Positions 36,155 through 44,401 are shown, counted from the stretch's first letter. The stretch is 64,000 bases of DNA from JANMDU01 sp031418715 (GCA_031418715.1 JANOJL010000030.1:95090-159089); one strand, 5' to 3'. Translations and numbers: made by a program. Notes: generated from the letters alone by a model not told the origin.

Positions 36155-36295
36155 GCGCTATCTATTCAATAGCATTCTGAGCAGCTGATATAACGGCGAG
36201 CAGCTCAAATCGCTTAAAAAAATAACGCTCCACCCGCTCACCTGCAGCGCGACGTGCCTGAATAAGCCGAGAGCTTTCCTGCAGGCGCTTTTTCA
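36155..36295 (-). repeat. Composite repeat element (minus orientation)
   Basis: On the minus strand this region reads GGAAAGCTCTCGGCTTATTC, then a GGCACGTCGCG..GCAGGTGAGCGGGTGGAG segment, then the dispersed repeat core (GCCGTTATATCAGC..GAATGCTATTG). The same composite occurs at 39493-39757 and 47979-48250. The rest of the 334-bp gap up to 36488 shows nothing I recognise. Confidence 0.65.
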
Positions 36296-36488
36296 TGCCC
36301 CTATCGCAGCAGATCAAACGTTTTGCGTAACGTTTTGCACCAGAATCGCTCAGCATTCGTGACGATTGTGTGACAAGCTGGTGCATGCTGCACTCAAATG
36401 CTTGGTGTAAGAAGTCTTCTCTAAATTTTCTCTTGTAGCGCTGATAAATTGGCTCTGAGCGCTTGTGCTCGTCATTTGAAAGACTGCT

Positions 36489-37100
36489 ATGAAAACGAAT
36501 CGATCATCATGGGCTTTGTCAGTGGTTGCTGTGCTGTTTGCGGCCAACGCTTGGGCTACTCCGGCAGATGCGCTGCGGGTGGGCGGCGTCAATTTCGCGC
36601 CCACGGCGAAACTCGGAGCGACCCAGCTTCAGCTCAATGGCGCCGGTGTGCGTCAAGAGTCTGCTCAAGCCTTGTATGCCGCAGCCTTGTATTTGGAAAA
36701 GAAGCAGAGCTTGCCTGAAGCAGCCATTCAAGACACAGGCGCCAAGCGGCTGTCTGTGACGATGCTGCGCGACGTGAGCGCACGCGAGATGAGCGAACTT
36801 CTGGCCACCGGGCTGAAAAGCAATTCCAGCGATGCCGAGCTATTTGGCCTGGTTTCCGAAGTGTTTGCTTTGAGCACGCTGATTGCCGAAACGCGCAGCC
36901 TGCGCGCGGGCGATAGCTTTCAGATTGATTGGAGCCGCACTGCGGGCACCAGCATCCAGGTGCAACAAAATGGGCAAGCCAAGCCAGCGGTCAAAGTATT
37001 CCCCAGCGCCAACCTCATGCCCGCCATGCTGCGCATTTGGCTCGGGGAGCGCCCCGCCGATCCAACGCTGAAATCCGCACTGCTAGGCGCTAGGACGTAA
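36489..37100 (+). CDS. Chalcone isomerase-like exported protein, copy 2
   Basis: This 203-residue protein has a cleavable signal (LSVVAVLFAANAWA) followed by a chalcone-isomerase-like domain: QLQLNGAGVRQESAQALYAA, LSVTMLRDVSAREMSELLAT, GDSFQIDWSRTAGT and the terminal LRIWLGERPADPTLKSALLG, parallel to the end of copy 1. The two copies are clearly diverged. Function in bacteria is unknown. It marks the left edge of the repeat-rich island. Confidence 0.8.
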   Translation: MKTNRSSWALSVVAVLFAANAWATPADALRVGGVNFAPTAKLGATQLQLNGAGVRQESAQALYAAALYLEKKQSLPEAAIQDTGAKRLSVTMLRDVSAREMSELLATGLKSNSSDAELFGLVSEVFALSTLIAETRSLRAGDSFQIDWSRTAGTSIQVQQNGQAKPAVKVFPSANLMPAMLRIWLGERPADPTLKSALLGART

Positions 37101-37144
37101 AGACGCCTAGCGGATCGAGACGGCTGGCTCTTTGCTTCGCTCTG

Positions 37145-37290
37145 AATTCAATAGCACTCTGCGCAGTATTCATGAGGGCGACATGCTATTTTTGCTTTAA
37201 ATTCTCGGCTTCATCAAGCCATCAAATTTTAAGAAAAATCAGCCTCTACCCGTCATAGAATCTGCGCAGAGTGCTATCAGAAACATAGTA
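37145..37290. repeat. Inverted repeat pair unit A
   Basis: Two dispersed-repeat copies face each other: a minus copy at 37145-37192 (CAATAGCACTCTGCGCAGTA) and a plus copy at 37236-37290 (CGTCATAGAATCTGCGCAGA). The unit matches those before the GNAT genes and is followed by a GNAT remnant. Confidence 0.8.
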
Positions 37291-37312
37291 AACGCCAGCC
37301 ACCCCACACCGC

Positions 37313-37361
37313 CCGTATCACCCTCCGCCCGATTCAGCCCACCGACTTTACCGCTGGAGTC
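37313..37361 (+). pseudogene. Remnant of a GNAT gene 5' end
   Basis: Directly after repeat unit A the DNA aligns with the first 16-17 codons of the GNAT genes at 38065, 44402 and 45737 (for example CCGACTTTACCGCTGGA against CCGACTTTGCCGCTTGGA). The ATG is lost and the match stops near 37361, before the Gre-like gene. It is a fourth, broken copy of the repeat-plus-GNAT unit. Confidence 0.7.
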
Positions 37362-37411
37362 CCTCATAATTAAAACCTCACCCTCTCTTGTCGATATGCC
37401 GACCTCTCATC

Positions 37412-37894
37412 ATGGATAAATTCTTTCTGCAGCAGCAGGTGCTACAGCGGCTCGCCGAAGACCTGCTGCAAGCCGAAGAGGCAATGCGGGTGGCCTACGA
37501 GACGGCAACTCACGAAGAAAACATCGCCGAAAACAAATACGACACATTGGGACTCGAGGCCGCTTACCTGTCCACCGGCCAAGCTCGTCGCGCCGAAGCC
37601 ATCCGCCAGGCGATGACTGATTGGCGCCAATTCCGCCCGCGCCCCTACGACGCCAGCAAAGGGATACAGCTCGGCGCGCTGGTCTGCCTGGTCGATGCCG
37701 ACGACAAGCAGCAACAGCTCTTTCTCGGCCCGAGTGGAGGCAGCATGAAGTTGGGTAGCGGCGCCCAGCTCGTTCAGGTCATCAGCAGCGAAGCCCCTTT
37801 GGGCAGGGCCATGCTGGGTAAATGCGAGGGTGATCAGGTGTCACTACAGGTCGCTCCAACCCGACAGCAGTTTGAGGTGCTGAGGGTTGATTAG
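37412..37894 (+). CDS. GreA/GreB-family elongation factor-like protein
   Basis: This 160-residue protein has an N-terminal helical hairpin (residues 1-75) with EENIAENKYDTLGLEAAYL, and a C-terminal FKBP-like Gre domain (LGALVCLVDADDKQQQLFLG, LVQVISSEAPLGRAMLGKCE). Gre factors reactivate stalled RNA polymerase through acidic residues at the hairpin tip. This short type occurs beside normal GreA in many proteobacteria. The ATG at 37412 is preferred to a TTG at 37388. It lies between two partial copies of the repeat-plus-GNAT unit, as if inserted there, and its base composition is a little richer in G+C than its surroundings. Confidence 0.75.
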   Translation: MDKFFLQQQVLQRLAEDLLQAEEAMRVAYETATHEENIAENKYDTLGLEAAYLSTGQARRAEAIRQAMTDWRQFRPRPYDASKGIQLGALVCLVDADDKQQQLFLGPSGGSMKLGSGAQLVQVISSEAPLGRAMLGKCEGDQVSLQVAPTRQQFEVLRVD

Positions 37895-37974
37895 GCCGCA
37901 ACCAAGTTCACGCCGAATGGATCAGAAATGACTCGCCCCGACTCAGCTTACCCCATCATCGTAAATTTCAAGCC

Positions 37975-38030
37975 AAATCAGCCTCTAGCCGGCATAGAAT
38001 CTGCGCAAAGCGCTATCAGAAACATAGTAA
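37975..38030 (+). repeat. Dispersed repeat before GNAT copy A
   Basis: Plus-orientation copy (GGCATAGAATCTGCGCAAAG, then CGCTATCAGAAACATAG) with only a short trace of the opposite arm upstream. It ends 34 bp before the GNAT ATG, the same relation as at 44402 and 45737. Confidence 0.82.
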
Positions 38031-38064
38031 ACCCCCTCCAACGCCAGCCACCCCATGCCACCCC

Positions 38065-38550
38065 ATGCCACCCCACATCAGCATTCGCCCCATCCAGCCC
38101 AGCGACTTTGCGGCTTGGAAGCCGCTTTGGGATGGCTACAACGCCTTCTATGGCCGCGAAGGCGCAACCGCACTGCCCGATCACATCACGCAAGCCACTT
38201 GGCAGCGATTCTTTAGCAGCAGCGAGCCCGTGCATGCCTTGGTAGCCACCACGCAAGATGCGCCAAACCACGGAGAACGCGAGCAACTAGTCGGCCTCGT
38301 GCACTACCTGTTTCACCGCAGCACCACGCGGCTAAGCGACGTTTGCTATCTGCAAGATTTATTCGTCTCCCCCGAGCATCGTGGCAAGCGCATCGCCGCC
38401 GATCTGATCCAAGCCGTGTACGCCGCCGCAGCCCAGCAGAACAGCACTCGCGTCTACTGGACCACCCAAACCACCAACACCAGCGGCCGCGCGCTCTACG
38501 ACAAACTAGCCAAGCATGCGGGATTTATTGTGTATTCGCATGAGGTGTAG
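38065..38550 (+). CDS. GNAT family N-acetyltransferase, copy A
   Basis: This 161-residue GNAT protein has IRPIQPSDFAAWKPLWDGYN at the start, the acetyl-CoA loop region FVSPEHRGKRIAADLIQAVY (motif A, R-G-K-R-I/G-x-x) and a closing YWTTQTTNTSGRALYDKLAK. It is nearly identical to copies B (44402) and C (45737), differing mainly around residues 70-85. The substrate is unknown; similar proteins acetylate amino acids or small amines. It lacks a paired ribbon-helix-helix antitoxin, so it is probably not a TacT-like toxin. Confidence 0.85.
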   Translation: MPPHISIRPIQPSDFAAWKPLWDGYNAFYGREGATALPDHITQATWQRFFSSSEPVHALVATTQDAPNHGEREQLVGLVHYLFHRSTTRLSDVCYLQDLFVSPEHRGKRIAADLIQAVYAAAAQQNSTRVYWTTQTTNTSGRALYDKLAKHAGFIVYSHEV

Positions 38551-38630
38551 GCGATCATCCGTGCGTATTCAAATTTGAACAACTCGCTGATAATTGCGAT
38601 GAGACTCACATCGAGTTTAAAGGACTGACG

Positions 38631-39419
38631 ATGAAGCGAATTAACACGCATACCCTGTACTTGTTGGGAAAAAAGTTGGAGCCTATTTCTCGCATCGACG
38701 AAGATAATTCCACCTTTGGTGACGTTCAATGGATGCTATTCGGTGCTCGTGGTCAGATCACAGAATTTCTAAGCAGCGACACCCTACCAATCAAGACGTG
38801 TAGACAGGCTGCCGATCAACTCGTCGCAGCAATCAATAACGTTATCTCGCACAACATACAAGCAATGGTGCAACGGAATAAAGCTGAAGCGATTGACTGG
38901 TGGTCCTTACGGACGATTAAAGATGCGGCTTCAAGATTCGAAACTGTGCTCACGGAAGAACTAGCAATTGTTGATACATACTCGGTCACTCAGAAAGGTG
39001 CTTACTCAACCTCCGATTTAATACACAACGCAGAGACACTCTTTCCTAAAGACGTTCAAGGGAAAATTCCGCCAATTTCCATTCAAGATATTCGGGAAGC
39101 GGGCAAATGCCTTGCATTCGAAACCCCTACGGCGGCTGCGTTTCACGTTCTTAGGTCGGTCGAATCGGTAATCTTGGCCTACCACCAGAAGGTATTGGGC
39201 AATCCTCCGCTGACTAGAATGCGAAACTGGGGCGTGTACATCAATAACATGCGAAAAAGCGGTCTTGCTGACGCAAAGATACTTGATTTCTTAGTCCACA
39301 TTAAGGACAACTACAGAAATCCAGTGAGCCATCCTGATGCGGTTTTGACCATTGACGAAGTACTAGTACTCATCGGGGTCTCAGTTGCAGCTATATCGCA
39401 AATGGCCGCAGCTCTTTAG
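38631..39419 (+). CDS. Uncharacterised protein with C-terminal HEPN-like R-X4-H motif
   Basis: I do not recognise the N-terminal 150 residues, which are mixed helical. The C-terminal 100 residues are all-helical and end with HIKDNYRNPVSHPDAVLT, in which R229 and H234 form the R-X4-H motif of HEPN ribonucleases. HEPN proteins cleave or bind RNA in toxin-antitoxin, abortive infection and CRISPR systems. A strong AAAGGA site precedes the ATG. The gene is lower in G+C than the housekeeping genes, suggesting transfer. The HEPN call is from motif and helical context only. Confidence 0.6.
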   Translation: MKRINTHTLYLLGKKLEPISRIDEDNSTFGDVQWMLFGARGQITEFLSSDTLPIKTCRQAADQLVAAINNVISHNIQAMVQRNKAEAIDWWSLRTIKDAASRFETVLTEELAIVDTYSVTQKGAYSTSDLIHNAETLFPKDVQGKIPPISIQDIREAGKCLAFETPTAAAFHVLRSVESVILAYHQKVLGNPPLTRMRNWGVYINNMRKSGLADAKILDFLVHIKDNYRNPVSHPDAVLTIDEVLVLIGVSVAAISQMAAAL

Positions 39420-39492
39420 CCGACAACTCGCTCGTCAATCGATTACATGATCAGGACGCATCAATCATCAAGTAATTAACTAAGGCAGTCTG

Positions 39493-39757
39493 CTCCACGA
39501 TGGGTCTGAAAAAACGAAGGCTTTCCTAGTCGAGCGCGGCCGACCAAACCCAGAATGCTTCAAAAGATGGCAGCTCGTCGCTTGCTGGTAGCGCACCCAC
39601 AGGAAAGCCCTCGGCTTTTTCGGGCACGTCGCGGAGCAGGCGAGCGGGTCGAGCGAAACGTAGCCTTTGAATGCCAGAAATATAAGAGAAATCAGCACTT
39701 ACCCGGGATGGAATCTGCGCAAAGTGCTATTAAATTTGAAGTCGCAATTTGCGACTT
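39493..39757 (+). repeat. Composite repeat element, left copy of a long direct repeat
   Basis: The unit starts with CTGAAAAAACGAAGGCTTTCC, whose near-complement GGAAAGCCCTCGGCTTTTTC occurs about 95 bases later, so the part to about 39640 can fold into one long arm. A dispersed-repeat copy follows (39689-39740), then a 27-bp palindrome (39735-39761). The whole stretch is repeated at 47979-48255 next to intact hrpA. No gene lies in 39420-40253. Confidence 0.75.
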
Positions 39758-39985
39758 CAAAGCGCCAACTACTCAAAACTCTTCTGAATCCGCTTCATGC
39801 TTACGGGCTGGGGGGTGAGTAGCTCTTGGGCGAAGAAGCTGACGCGCAGCTCTTCGAAGAGCCAGCGCAGGTCTTCTAGGCACTAGTCCAATACGCCTTT
39901 GCGCTCTGCGAGCAGGCGCAGGAAGCGCTGCTCCTCGGACGCAGTTCTTACATGCGCAACGCGTCGCGGGCGAGGTCGAAGCCCC
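39758..39985 (-). pseudogene. Degenerate copy of the hrpA 3' end, fragment 1
   Basis: On the minus strand this matches the last 75 or so codons of hrpA, including FAQEL, TPQPVS, KRIQKSFE and the final LAL. Two in-frame stops have arisen (in SFE-stop-LAL and GVLD-stop-CLE), so it is not functional. It lies next to the same palindrome and composite repeat as the real hrpA end at 48251. Confidence 0.85.
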
Positions 39986-40253
39986 ACTCATCGCCCAATC
40001 AGAACACTTACTCGTTGTTTATCCGTACTTCTGATGATGCAAATATTTTCTTGAGTAAATACCATCCATCAATGAACAAATTAAGGTGCTCTGCCGGCAT
40101 CCCACATACCAAGGATTCTTAACATCATGACAACGCTCCGACAACTTTGGTTGGTTCTCACTTCTTAGTGTCCACTTTTCGGGGACAAGCTCAACCCCAA
40201 CAGTCACTAAACTAGATCTACAGACTGAATACAAACTTTGATCGGAGGATGAA

Positions 40254-41105
40254 ATGGATGGATTTGCAGCTGATTTGGTGCAGCGCGTCGCAATGTTGGA
40301 GGAGCGAACGAAACCTAAACAAAAAACACTGCTAGACAAATTAAAGGATTGGGGCGGAGTTGGCACACTGCTGATTGCATTGATTTACACCTTCCCAAGT
40401 AATCTATACCAACAAACTTTTCAACCAGAAAAAAAAGCGCGTGAGGACTTACGCCTAATTATTGAACAATCCACGATGATTCTCGCGGACGGACTGAAAG
40501 CGGCATCCTCTACGTCTAATCCCAGCTCAGCGAGTCAGTTGAATCGTTATTACACCACCCGCGCGTACCTCGTAATGGCACGTCAACAGGAGTCTTTGCT
40601 GAAGTATAAGGACCAATTGACGCCAACCGAGCTAATGGTAGTTGGAATGAATTTCAGTATCGTAAATCGTCCTGATTTGGCGCTTATTTTTTTAGATGCA
40701 TCGTTATCGCAGATTCAACGAATAAAGGAAATCAAAGGCGATGCTGCAGAAGAACTGGTGACGCAACTGCAAGCCCTCCGTCTAAAAGCCCAACTCATGT
40801 TTTTACCTAGTAAATTGCAACACTTATCAACGGGTAGAAACGCATTTAAAGAGGCAATTGCAATTGCCCAAACATCGAAGAGTGTGCAAGAAAAATTGAG
40901 TTTGATCGATTTGCACCACAGTTGGGCTGGTTTAGAGAGACTCCATGGCGACTGGGCTTGCAGCGAGACGCAACTCAATGCCGCACTTGAGATTCTTCAG
41001 TCAATACAGTCGCAGCTTTTTGACAATCAGCAACTACAACAAACTCTAATAGTTACATCGCAGTTGCCTAGCCGCCCCCAACAACCTCGGCAAGGTTGCT
41101 TGTAG
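40254..41105 (+). CDS. Membrane-anchored helical (TPR-like) protein of unknown function
   Basis: This 283-residue protein has a short cytoplasmic N terminus, one membrane segment at about residues 33-50 (WGGVGTLLIALIYTFPSNLY) and a long helical C-terminal part resembling tetratricopeptide repeats (NRPDLALIFLDASLSQIQRI, NAFKEAIAIAQTSKSVQEKL, CSETQLNAALEILQSIQS). It begins at an ATG after a strong GGAGG. A secreted papain-like peptidase follows by 41 bp, so the two are likely an operon. I cannot name a family. Confidence 0.65.
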   Translation: MDGFAADLVQRVAMLEERTKPKQKTLLDKLKDWGGVGTLLIALIYTFPSNLYQQTFQPEKKAREDLRLIIEQSTMILADGLKAASSTSNPSSASQLNRYYTTRAYLVMARQQESLLKYKDQLTPTELMVVGMNFSIVNRPDLALIFLDASLSQIQRIKEIKGDAAEELVTQLQALRLKAQLMFLPSKLQHLSTGRNAFKEAIAIAQTSKSVQEKLSLIDLHHSWAGLERLHGDWACSETQLNAALEILQSIQSQLFDNQQLQQTLIVTSQLPSRPQQPRQGCL

Positions 41106-41146
41106 CCAACCATACCCGAATAGTCAAACTACACTGGAGATCAACT

Positions 41147-41794
41147 ATGATCAATCGCAGAGACTACCTCACACTGCTTGCCGCTAGCAGCGTCGCCACA
41201 AGCTTTGATGCCGTTGGCGGAACAAACTGCACTACAACGAGTTGGGGGAGGATTTGTGTGTCTGAAGTAGATTTTATGCACTTCGCGCAAGAAGCCTTTG
41301 ACACTCAACACAAGACGCAATGGTGCTGGGCGGCCTGCATCTCCATGTTGTTTGCTTATTATGGCCATAGCGTTCATCAAGAGCGCATTGTGAATGAGGT
41401 TTATGGTGGCCCGTTTAACTGGTCGGGGCAAGGTTTCACCATTGCTAGAGCACTAAATCGAATATGGGTCAATGATGATGGTGACAGATTTCGAGCACGA
41501 TTAACAGCTGCATACGATGCATATGCGGGCATCAACGCGATCACAAATCAGCAGATTGTATCGGCACTTCACAATGAACAACCACTTATCCTAGGCGCAC
41601 GGAGTCACGCGACGGTTTTAACTAGCATTGAGTACCAACCCACGCGTTGGGGGCCGCAGATGCGCGCTGCTGGTGTATTTGATCCGTGGCCTGGTAATGG
41701 TGGGGCAAGAGGTACTTTCCCTGACGAAATGATACCTTTGCATCGCGATGGTTCTATGATTTTTTTGGCGCGCGTTAGCGTCACTAATCTGTAG
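41147..41794 (+). CDS. Exported papain-like cysteine peptidase
   Basis: This 215-residue protein has a twin-arginine-like leader (INRRDYLTLLAASSVATS). The papain-like catalytic set is visible: C60 in KTQWCWAACISML, H154 in GARSHATVL and D179 in VFDPWPGNG. The fold resembles AvrRpt2/C39-like peptidases, which process or degrade secreted proteins or peptides. I start at the ATG at 41147 with GGAGA upstream; a TTG at 41096 is less likely. Its only close partner is the TPR-like membrane protein just upstream. Confidence 0.78.
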   Translation: MINRRDYLTLLAASSVATSFDAVGGTNCTTTSWGRICVSEVDFMHFAQEAFDTQHKTQWCWAACISMLFAYYGHSVHQERIVNEVYGGPFNWSGQGFTIARALNRIWVNDDGDRFRARLTAAYDAYAGINAITNQQIVSALHNEQPLILGARSHATVLTSIEYQPTRWGPQMRAAGVFDPWPGNGGARGTFPDEMIPLHRDGSMIFLARVSVTNL

Positions 41795-41880
41795 TTCAAA
41801 CACTCGATTTCCTATTCAGAAAACTGTCCCGCGCCGGGTAATTGAATAATGCAAGTGTGCGCGTGTCCACCGTACTGAAG

Positions 41881-41944
41881 TGGATTCGTTATGGAGCATG
41901 CGCAGAGTGCTATCAATTTTGAGATCATGAATCGTGATCTCAAA
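41881..41944 (+). repeat. Dispersed repeat plus covarying palindrome
   Basis: The copy reads TTCGTTATGGAGCATGCGCA then GAGTGCTATCAATTTTG, and runs into a 27-bp hairpin at 41918-41944 with arms TTTGAGATCATGA and TCGTGATCTCAAA. The same hairpin position at 39735 and 48229 has a different stem sequence that still pairs. Between 41795 and 41880 I recognise nothing. Confidence 0.72.
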
Positions 41945-42154
41945 GCGCCAGCTGCTCAAAACTCTTCTGAATCCGCTTGATGCTCACGGGCTGGGGGGTG
42001 CGGAGTTCTTGGGCGAAGAAGCTGACGCGGAGTTCTTCGAAGAGCCAGCGGAGGCCTTCTAGGCGCTCGTCTAGCACGCCTTTGCGCTCTGTGAGGAGGC
42101 GCAGGAAGCGTTGCTCCTCAATGCGCAGCTCCTTCATGCGCAATGCTTCGCGAA
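41941..42154 (-). pseudogene. Copy of the hrpA 3' end, fragment 2
   Basis: On the minus strand this reads as about 70 C-terminal HrpA residues (EEQRFLRLLTERKGVLDERL and on to RIQKSFEQLAL) with no internal stop and close identity to the real gene. It ends abruptly at 42154, 40 bp before the MazE-like ATG. An 89-residue reading frame extends over the boundary but is not a complete domain, so I treat it as a duplicated gene end. Confidence 0.82.
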
Positions 42155-42193
42155 GATTAGTTATACAATAGTAAAACTTTTCAGGAGAGCACC

Positions 42194-42436
42194 ATGCTTG
42201 ATGCTGCATTGCGCCGTTCTGGCGGTTCGTTGATTTTGACCATCCCGCCGAGCTATGCAGAGCAAAATGGGTTGCAAGCTGGCTCTAAGCTTGAGATTCT
42301 GGTGGTGGGCTCGGAGCTGACTTTGCGTGTGCCTAAGAAAAAGCCCAAGCTGGCTGACCTGATCAAAGCAACACCACGCGGCGCGCAGCGTGTGCAAGGC
42401 TGGGATGAGCTGGGCTCGGTGGGCAAGGAGCTATGA
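42194..42436 (+). CDS. AbrB/MazE-type antitoxin
   Basis: This 80-residue protein has the swapped-hairpin AbrB/MazE DNA-binding fold in its first 50 residues (LRRSGGSLILTIPPSYAEQN, GLQAGSKLEILVVGSELTLR) and a C-terminal tail that would wrap the toxin. A GGAGAG site precedes the ATG. It overlaps the MazF-like gene by four bases, the usual order of antitoxin before toxin. Confidence 0.85.
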   Translation: MLDAALRRSGGSLILTIPPSYAEQNGLQAGSKLEILVVGSELTLRVPKKKPKLADLIKATPRGAQRVQGWDELGSVGKEL

Positions 42437-42780
42437 CGCCCAAGCGCGGCGATATTCTTCATTTGGCTTTTGATCCTGCATCAGGCCGAGAAATGAAGGG
42501 CAATCATTTTTGTTTGGTGGTCTCCACACAAGCTTTCAATAGCCGCTTCAAGCTGGCTTGGGTTTGCCCTATTTCTGGGGGAGCGGCTTCGAGCGCGCGC
42601 GATGGCGGATTTTTGATCTCGCTGATGGGATACGGCTTGCGCACCGATGGCAACGTGCATGCCCATCAGCTCAAGGCGCTGGACTGGGCGGCTCGCCGAG
42701 CGAGCAAGGTGGAAACTGTGCCGGTTGAGCTGATGGAGCAGGTATTGGGTTGCACCCGCGCCGTGCTGGACGACGAATAA
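42433..42780 (+). CDS. MazF/PemK-type toxin
   Basis: This 115-residue protein is a MazF/ChpB-type endoribonuclease: PKRGDILHLAFDPASGREMKG (with the loop arginine), NHFCLVVSTQAFN, VCPISGG, and the late VHAHQLKALDWAARRA. Full length with no break is visible, so it is probably active and neutralised by the MazE-like partner. It converges on the Fic gene with a 15-bp gap. Confidence 0.87.
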   Translation: MTPKRGDILHLAFDPASGREMKGNHFCLVVSTQAFNSRFKLAWVCPISGGAASSARDGGFLISLMGYGLRTDGNVHAHQLKALDWAARRASKVETVPVELMEQVLGCTRAVLDDE

Positions 42781-42795
42781 CGCGAGCTTAAGGCG

Positions 42796-43401
42796 CTACA
42801 GCTCATCCGTTTTGAATTCGCTGTAGCCTTCGTAGTAGTAGCTCACATCGATGCCTTTCATGTACAGCGCGCGATCGTTGATTTGATCCGTTAAAGCTGC
42901 CTTGAGCAAGGCTTTGATTTCAAGGTCTTTGACCACGCTGCGCTGCATCGCAGAGAGGTATTCTTCTTTGTCAACGCGATTCCAATCCACGACTAGTCTG
43001 ATCTCTTGCTTGACCATGAGATCGAGCCAAATGCGCGTGGCGCGGCCGTTGCCCTCACGAAAAGGGTGCGCCACATTCATTTCGACATATTTTTCAACGA
43101 TCTGATCAAAATTAGCCTGCGGCATCTTGTCGATATGTTTGAGAGATTGCTCCAAATACATCAGCGGTGCGAAACGAAAATTGCCTTTTGCAATGTTGAC
43201 TTCGCGCAGTTTTCCCGCAAAGTCATAAATGTCACCAAACAAATAAGCATGAATGGCGCAAAGCCCTGCGAAGCTGCCGACCTCGATACGCGCCATATCC
43301 CCTGAATCAAAAAGCTGCTTGGCTTTTTGCTTGCTGATTTTCTCTTCCGCCTTGGCCAACTCGATTTGGTCCGGGATGTTGAGTTTGTTGGGCAGGATCA
43401 T
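42796..43401 (-). CDS. fic: Class III Fic-domain AMP transferase
   Basis: This 201-residue protein has the full Fic motif VAHPFREGNGRATR, with the catalytic histidine at about residue 112. The C terminus contains SYYYEGY, matching the inhibitory (S/T)-x-x-x-E-(G/N) helix of class III Fic proteins such as Neisseria meningitidis NmFic, so it is likely autoinhibited until it dissociates. NmFic adenylylates DNA gyrase and itself. It shares much of NmFic's sequence pattern (SGDMARIEVGSFAGL, YDFAGKLREVNIAKGNFRFA). It stands alone between two toxin-antitoxin modules. Confidence 0.88.
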   Translation of the reverse strand: MILPNKLNIPDQIELAKAEEKISKQKAKQLFDSGDMARIEVGSFAGLCAIHAYLFGDIYDFAGKLREVNIAKGNFRFAPLMYLEQSLKHIDKMPQANFDQIVEKYVEMNVAHPFREGNGRATRIWLDLMVKQEIRLVVDWNRVDKEEYLSAMQRSVVKDLEIKALLKAALTDQINDRALYMKGIDVSYYYEGYSEFKTDEL

Positions 43402-43493
43402 GGGGGAGTGTTCAAGAAATCTTCGTTAGATGGATTTTGCACTCAAACTGCCCGCTCCAAACGCTCCCAGCAGCAGCGCGTCGTTCCGCTCTG

Positions 43494-43640
43494 AATTCAA
43501 TAGCACTCTACGCAGTATTCATAACGGCTAGATGCCAATTTCGCTCAAAAATTCAAGCTTACTCCATCATCGAGAATTTCAAGCCAAATCAGCCCCTACC
43601 CGTTATGGAATCTGCGTAGATTGCTACCAACTAAGTAGCA
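43494..43640. repeat. Inverted repeat pair unit B
   Basis: Minus copy at 43494-43542 (CAATAGCACTCTACGCAGTA) and plus copy at 43586-43640 (CCGTTATGGAATCTGCGTAG, then TTGCTACCAACTAAGTAGCA). This pair is not followed by a GNAT gene but abuts the end of the broken ParE gene. Confidence 0.8.
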
Positions 43641-43931
43641 TTACATCCTGCCCAACCAATAACCCGGACGCCTGCGATGCGGCGCCACCACGAGCACCTC
43701 GATATCAGAGCCAACAGCTCGGTAAAGAATGTTGTAAGGAAAGCCGGGAACGCGCAATTTTCGTATGCCCGGCTCAAGCTCAATCCGATACCGATCAGGC
43801 GCACGGCAAACCACATCCATTGCTCGATCAAAAGCCGCCAAATAACGAGCACCTAAGCCTGCTTGGCAGGATTCGTGAGGCGACATGCTCTAAATGCTCT
43901 GCGCGAGCATCCTCATGAAAAAGTAGCTCAC
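43641..43931 (-). pseudogene. ParE/RelE-type toxin, frameshifted near its 5' end
   Basis: The last 70 residues match ParE toxins well (GLGARYLAAFDRAMDVV, GIRKLRVPGFPYNILYRAVG, VLVVAPHRRRPGYW). The expected N terminus (FHEDARAEHLEHVAS) lies in another frame just upstream, and a GTG at 43931 overlapping the antitoxin stop is in a third position set by a run of five A on the plus strand. Reading straight from the GTG meets TAG. Two compensating one-base changes would restore the gene, so it looks inactivated, or the sequence has errors here. Confidence 0.7.
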
Positions 43932-44152
43932 TTGAGCAAAGCCATCGCTTGGCGGCGCACTTCCTGCGCAGAAATGCGCTCAGATAGCCCCTGATCGAGC
44001 TGCTCAGCCCTTTGCGCAGCCACACGCAGCCAGAGCGGCTCAATTTCCGCTTCAGGCAAATCGTCAAGGCTAGACAGCAACTGCGCAGCCAGCTCCGCCC
44101 GCAAAGTCGCTGGCAAAGACAATGCTTGATGGGCAATGGTTTCTGGAGTCAT
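43928..44152 (-). CDS. Addiction module antitoxin (TIGR02574-like)
   Basis: This 74-residue helical protein matches the short 'addiction module component' family found beside ParE/RelE toxins: IAHQALSLPATLRAELAAQL, LSSLDDLPEAEIEPLWLRVA and a final RRQAMALLK. Its stop overlaps a GTG that would begin the toxin. With the toxin apparently broken, the antitoxin may be an orphan. Confidence 0.82.
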   Translation of the reverse strand: MTPETIAHQALSLPATLRAELAAQLLSSLDDLPEAEIEPLWLRVAAQRAEQLDQGLSERISAQEVRRQAMALLK

Positions 44153-44227
44153 AGCTAAATGCTAGCACTTTTCTCAGCCTGCGACTGTGGCTGCCTGACA
44201 CGCCATGGCCAGCAGGTCAATCGCTCC

Positions 44228-44375
44228 GAATTCAATAGCACTCCACGCAGTATTCATAACGGCCAGATGCCAATTTCTCTTAAAATTGCCAGCTTGTCCC
44301 ATCATCAAAAATATCAAGCCAAATCAGCCCCTACCCGGCATAGAATCTGCGCAGAGTGCTATCATAAACATAGTA
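44228..44375. repeat. Inverted repeat pair unit C, before GNAT copy B
   Basis: Minus copy at 44228-44276 and plus copy at 44320-44375 (GGCATAGAATCTGCGCAGAG, then TGCTATCATAAACATAG). It ends 26 bp before the GNAT ATG. Confidence 0.85.
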
Positions 44376-44401
44376 AACACCATTCCACTCCTGCCAATCC
44401 C

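Noticed and set aside
36162..36386. Small minus-strand open frame of 74 codons
   Set aside because: Most of it is translated composite repeat; similar frames (RRxAGERVER and SAQ-x-AI) appear wherever the element occurs, so it is not a gene.
40019..40366. Minus-strand open frame of 115 codons
   Set aside because: It overlaps the start and ribosome site of the well-supported plus-strand gene at 40254 and is low in recognisable pattern.
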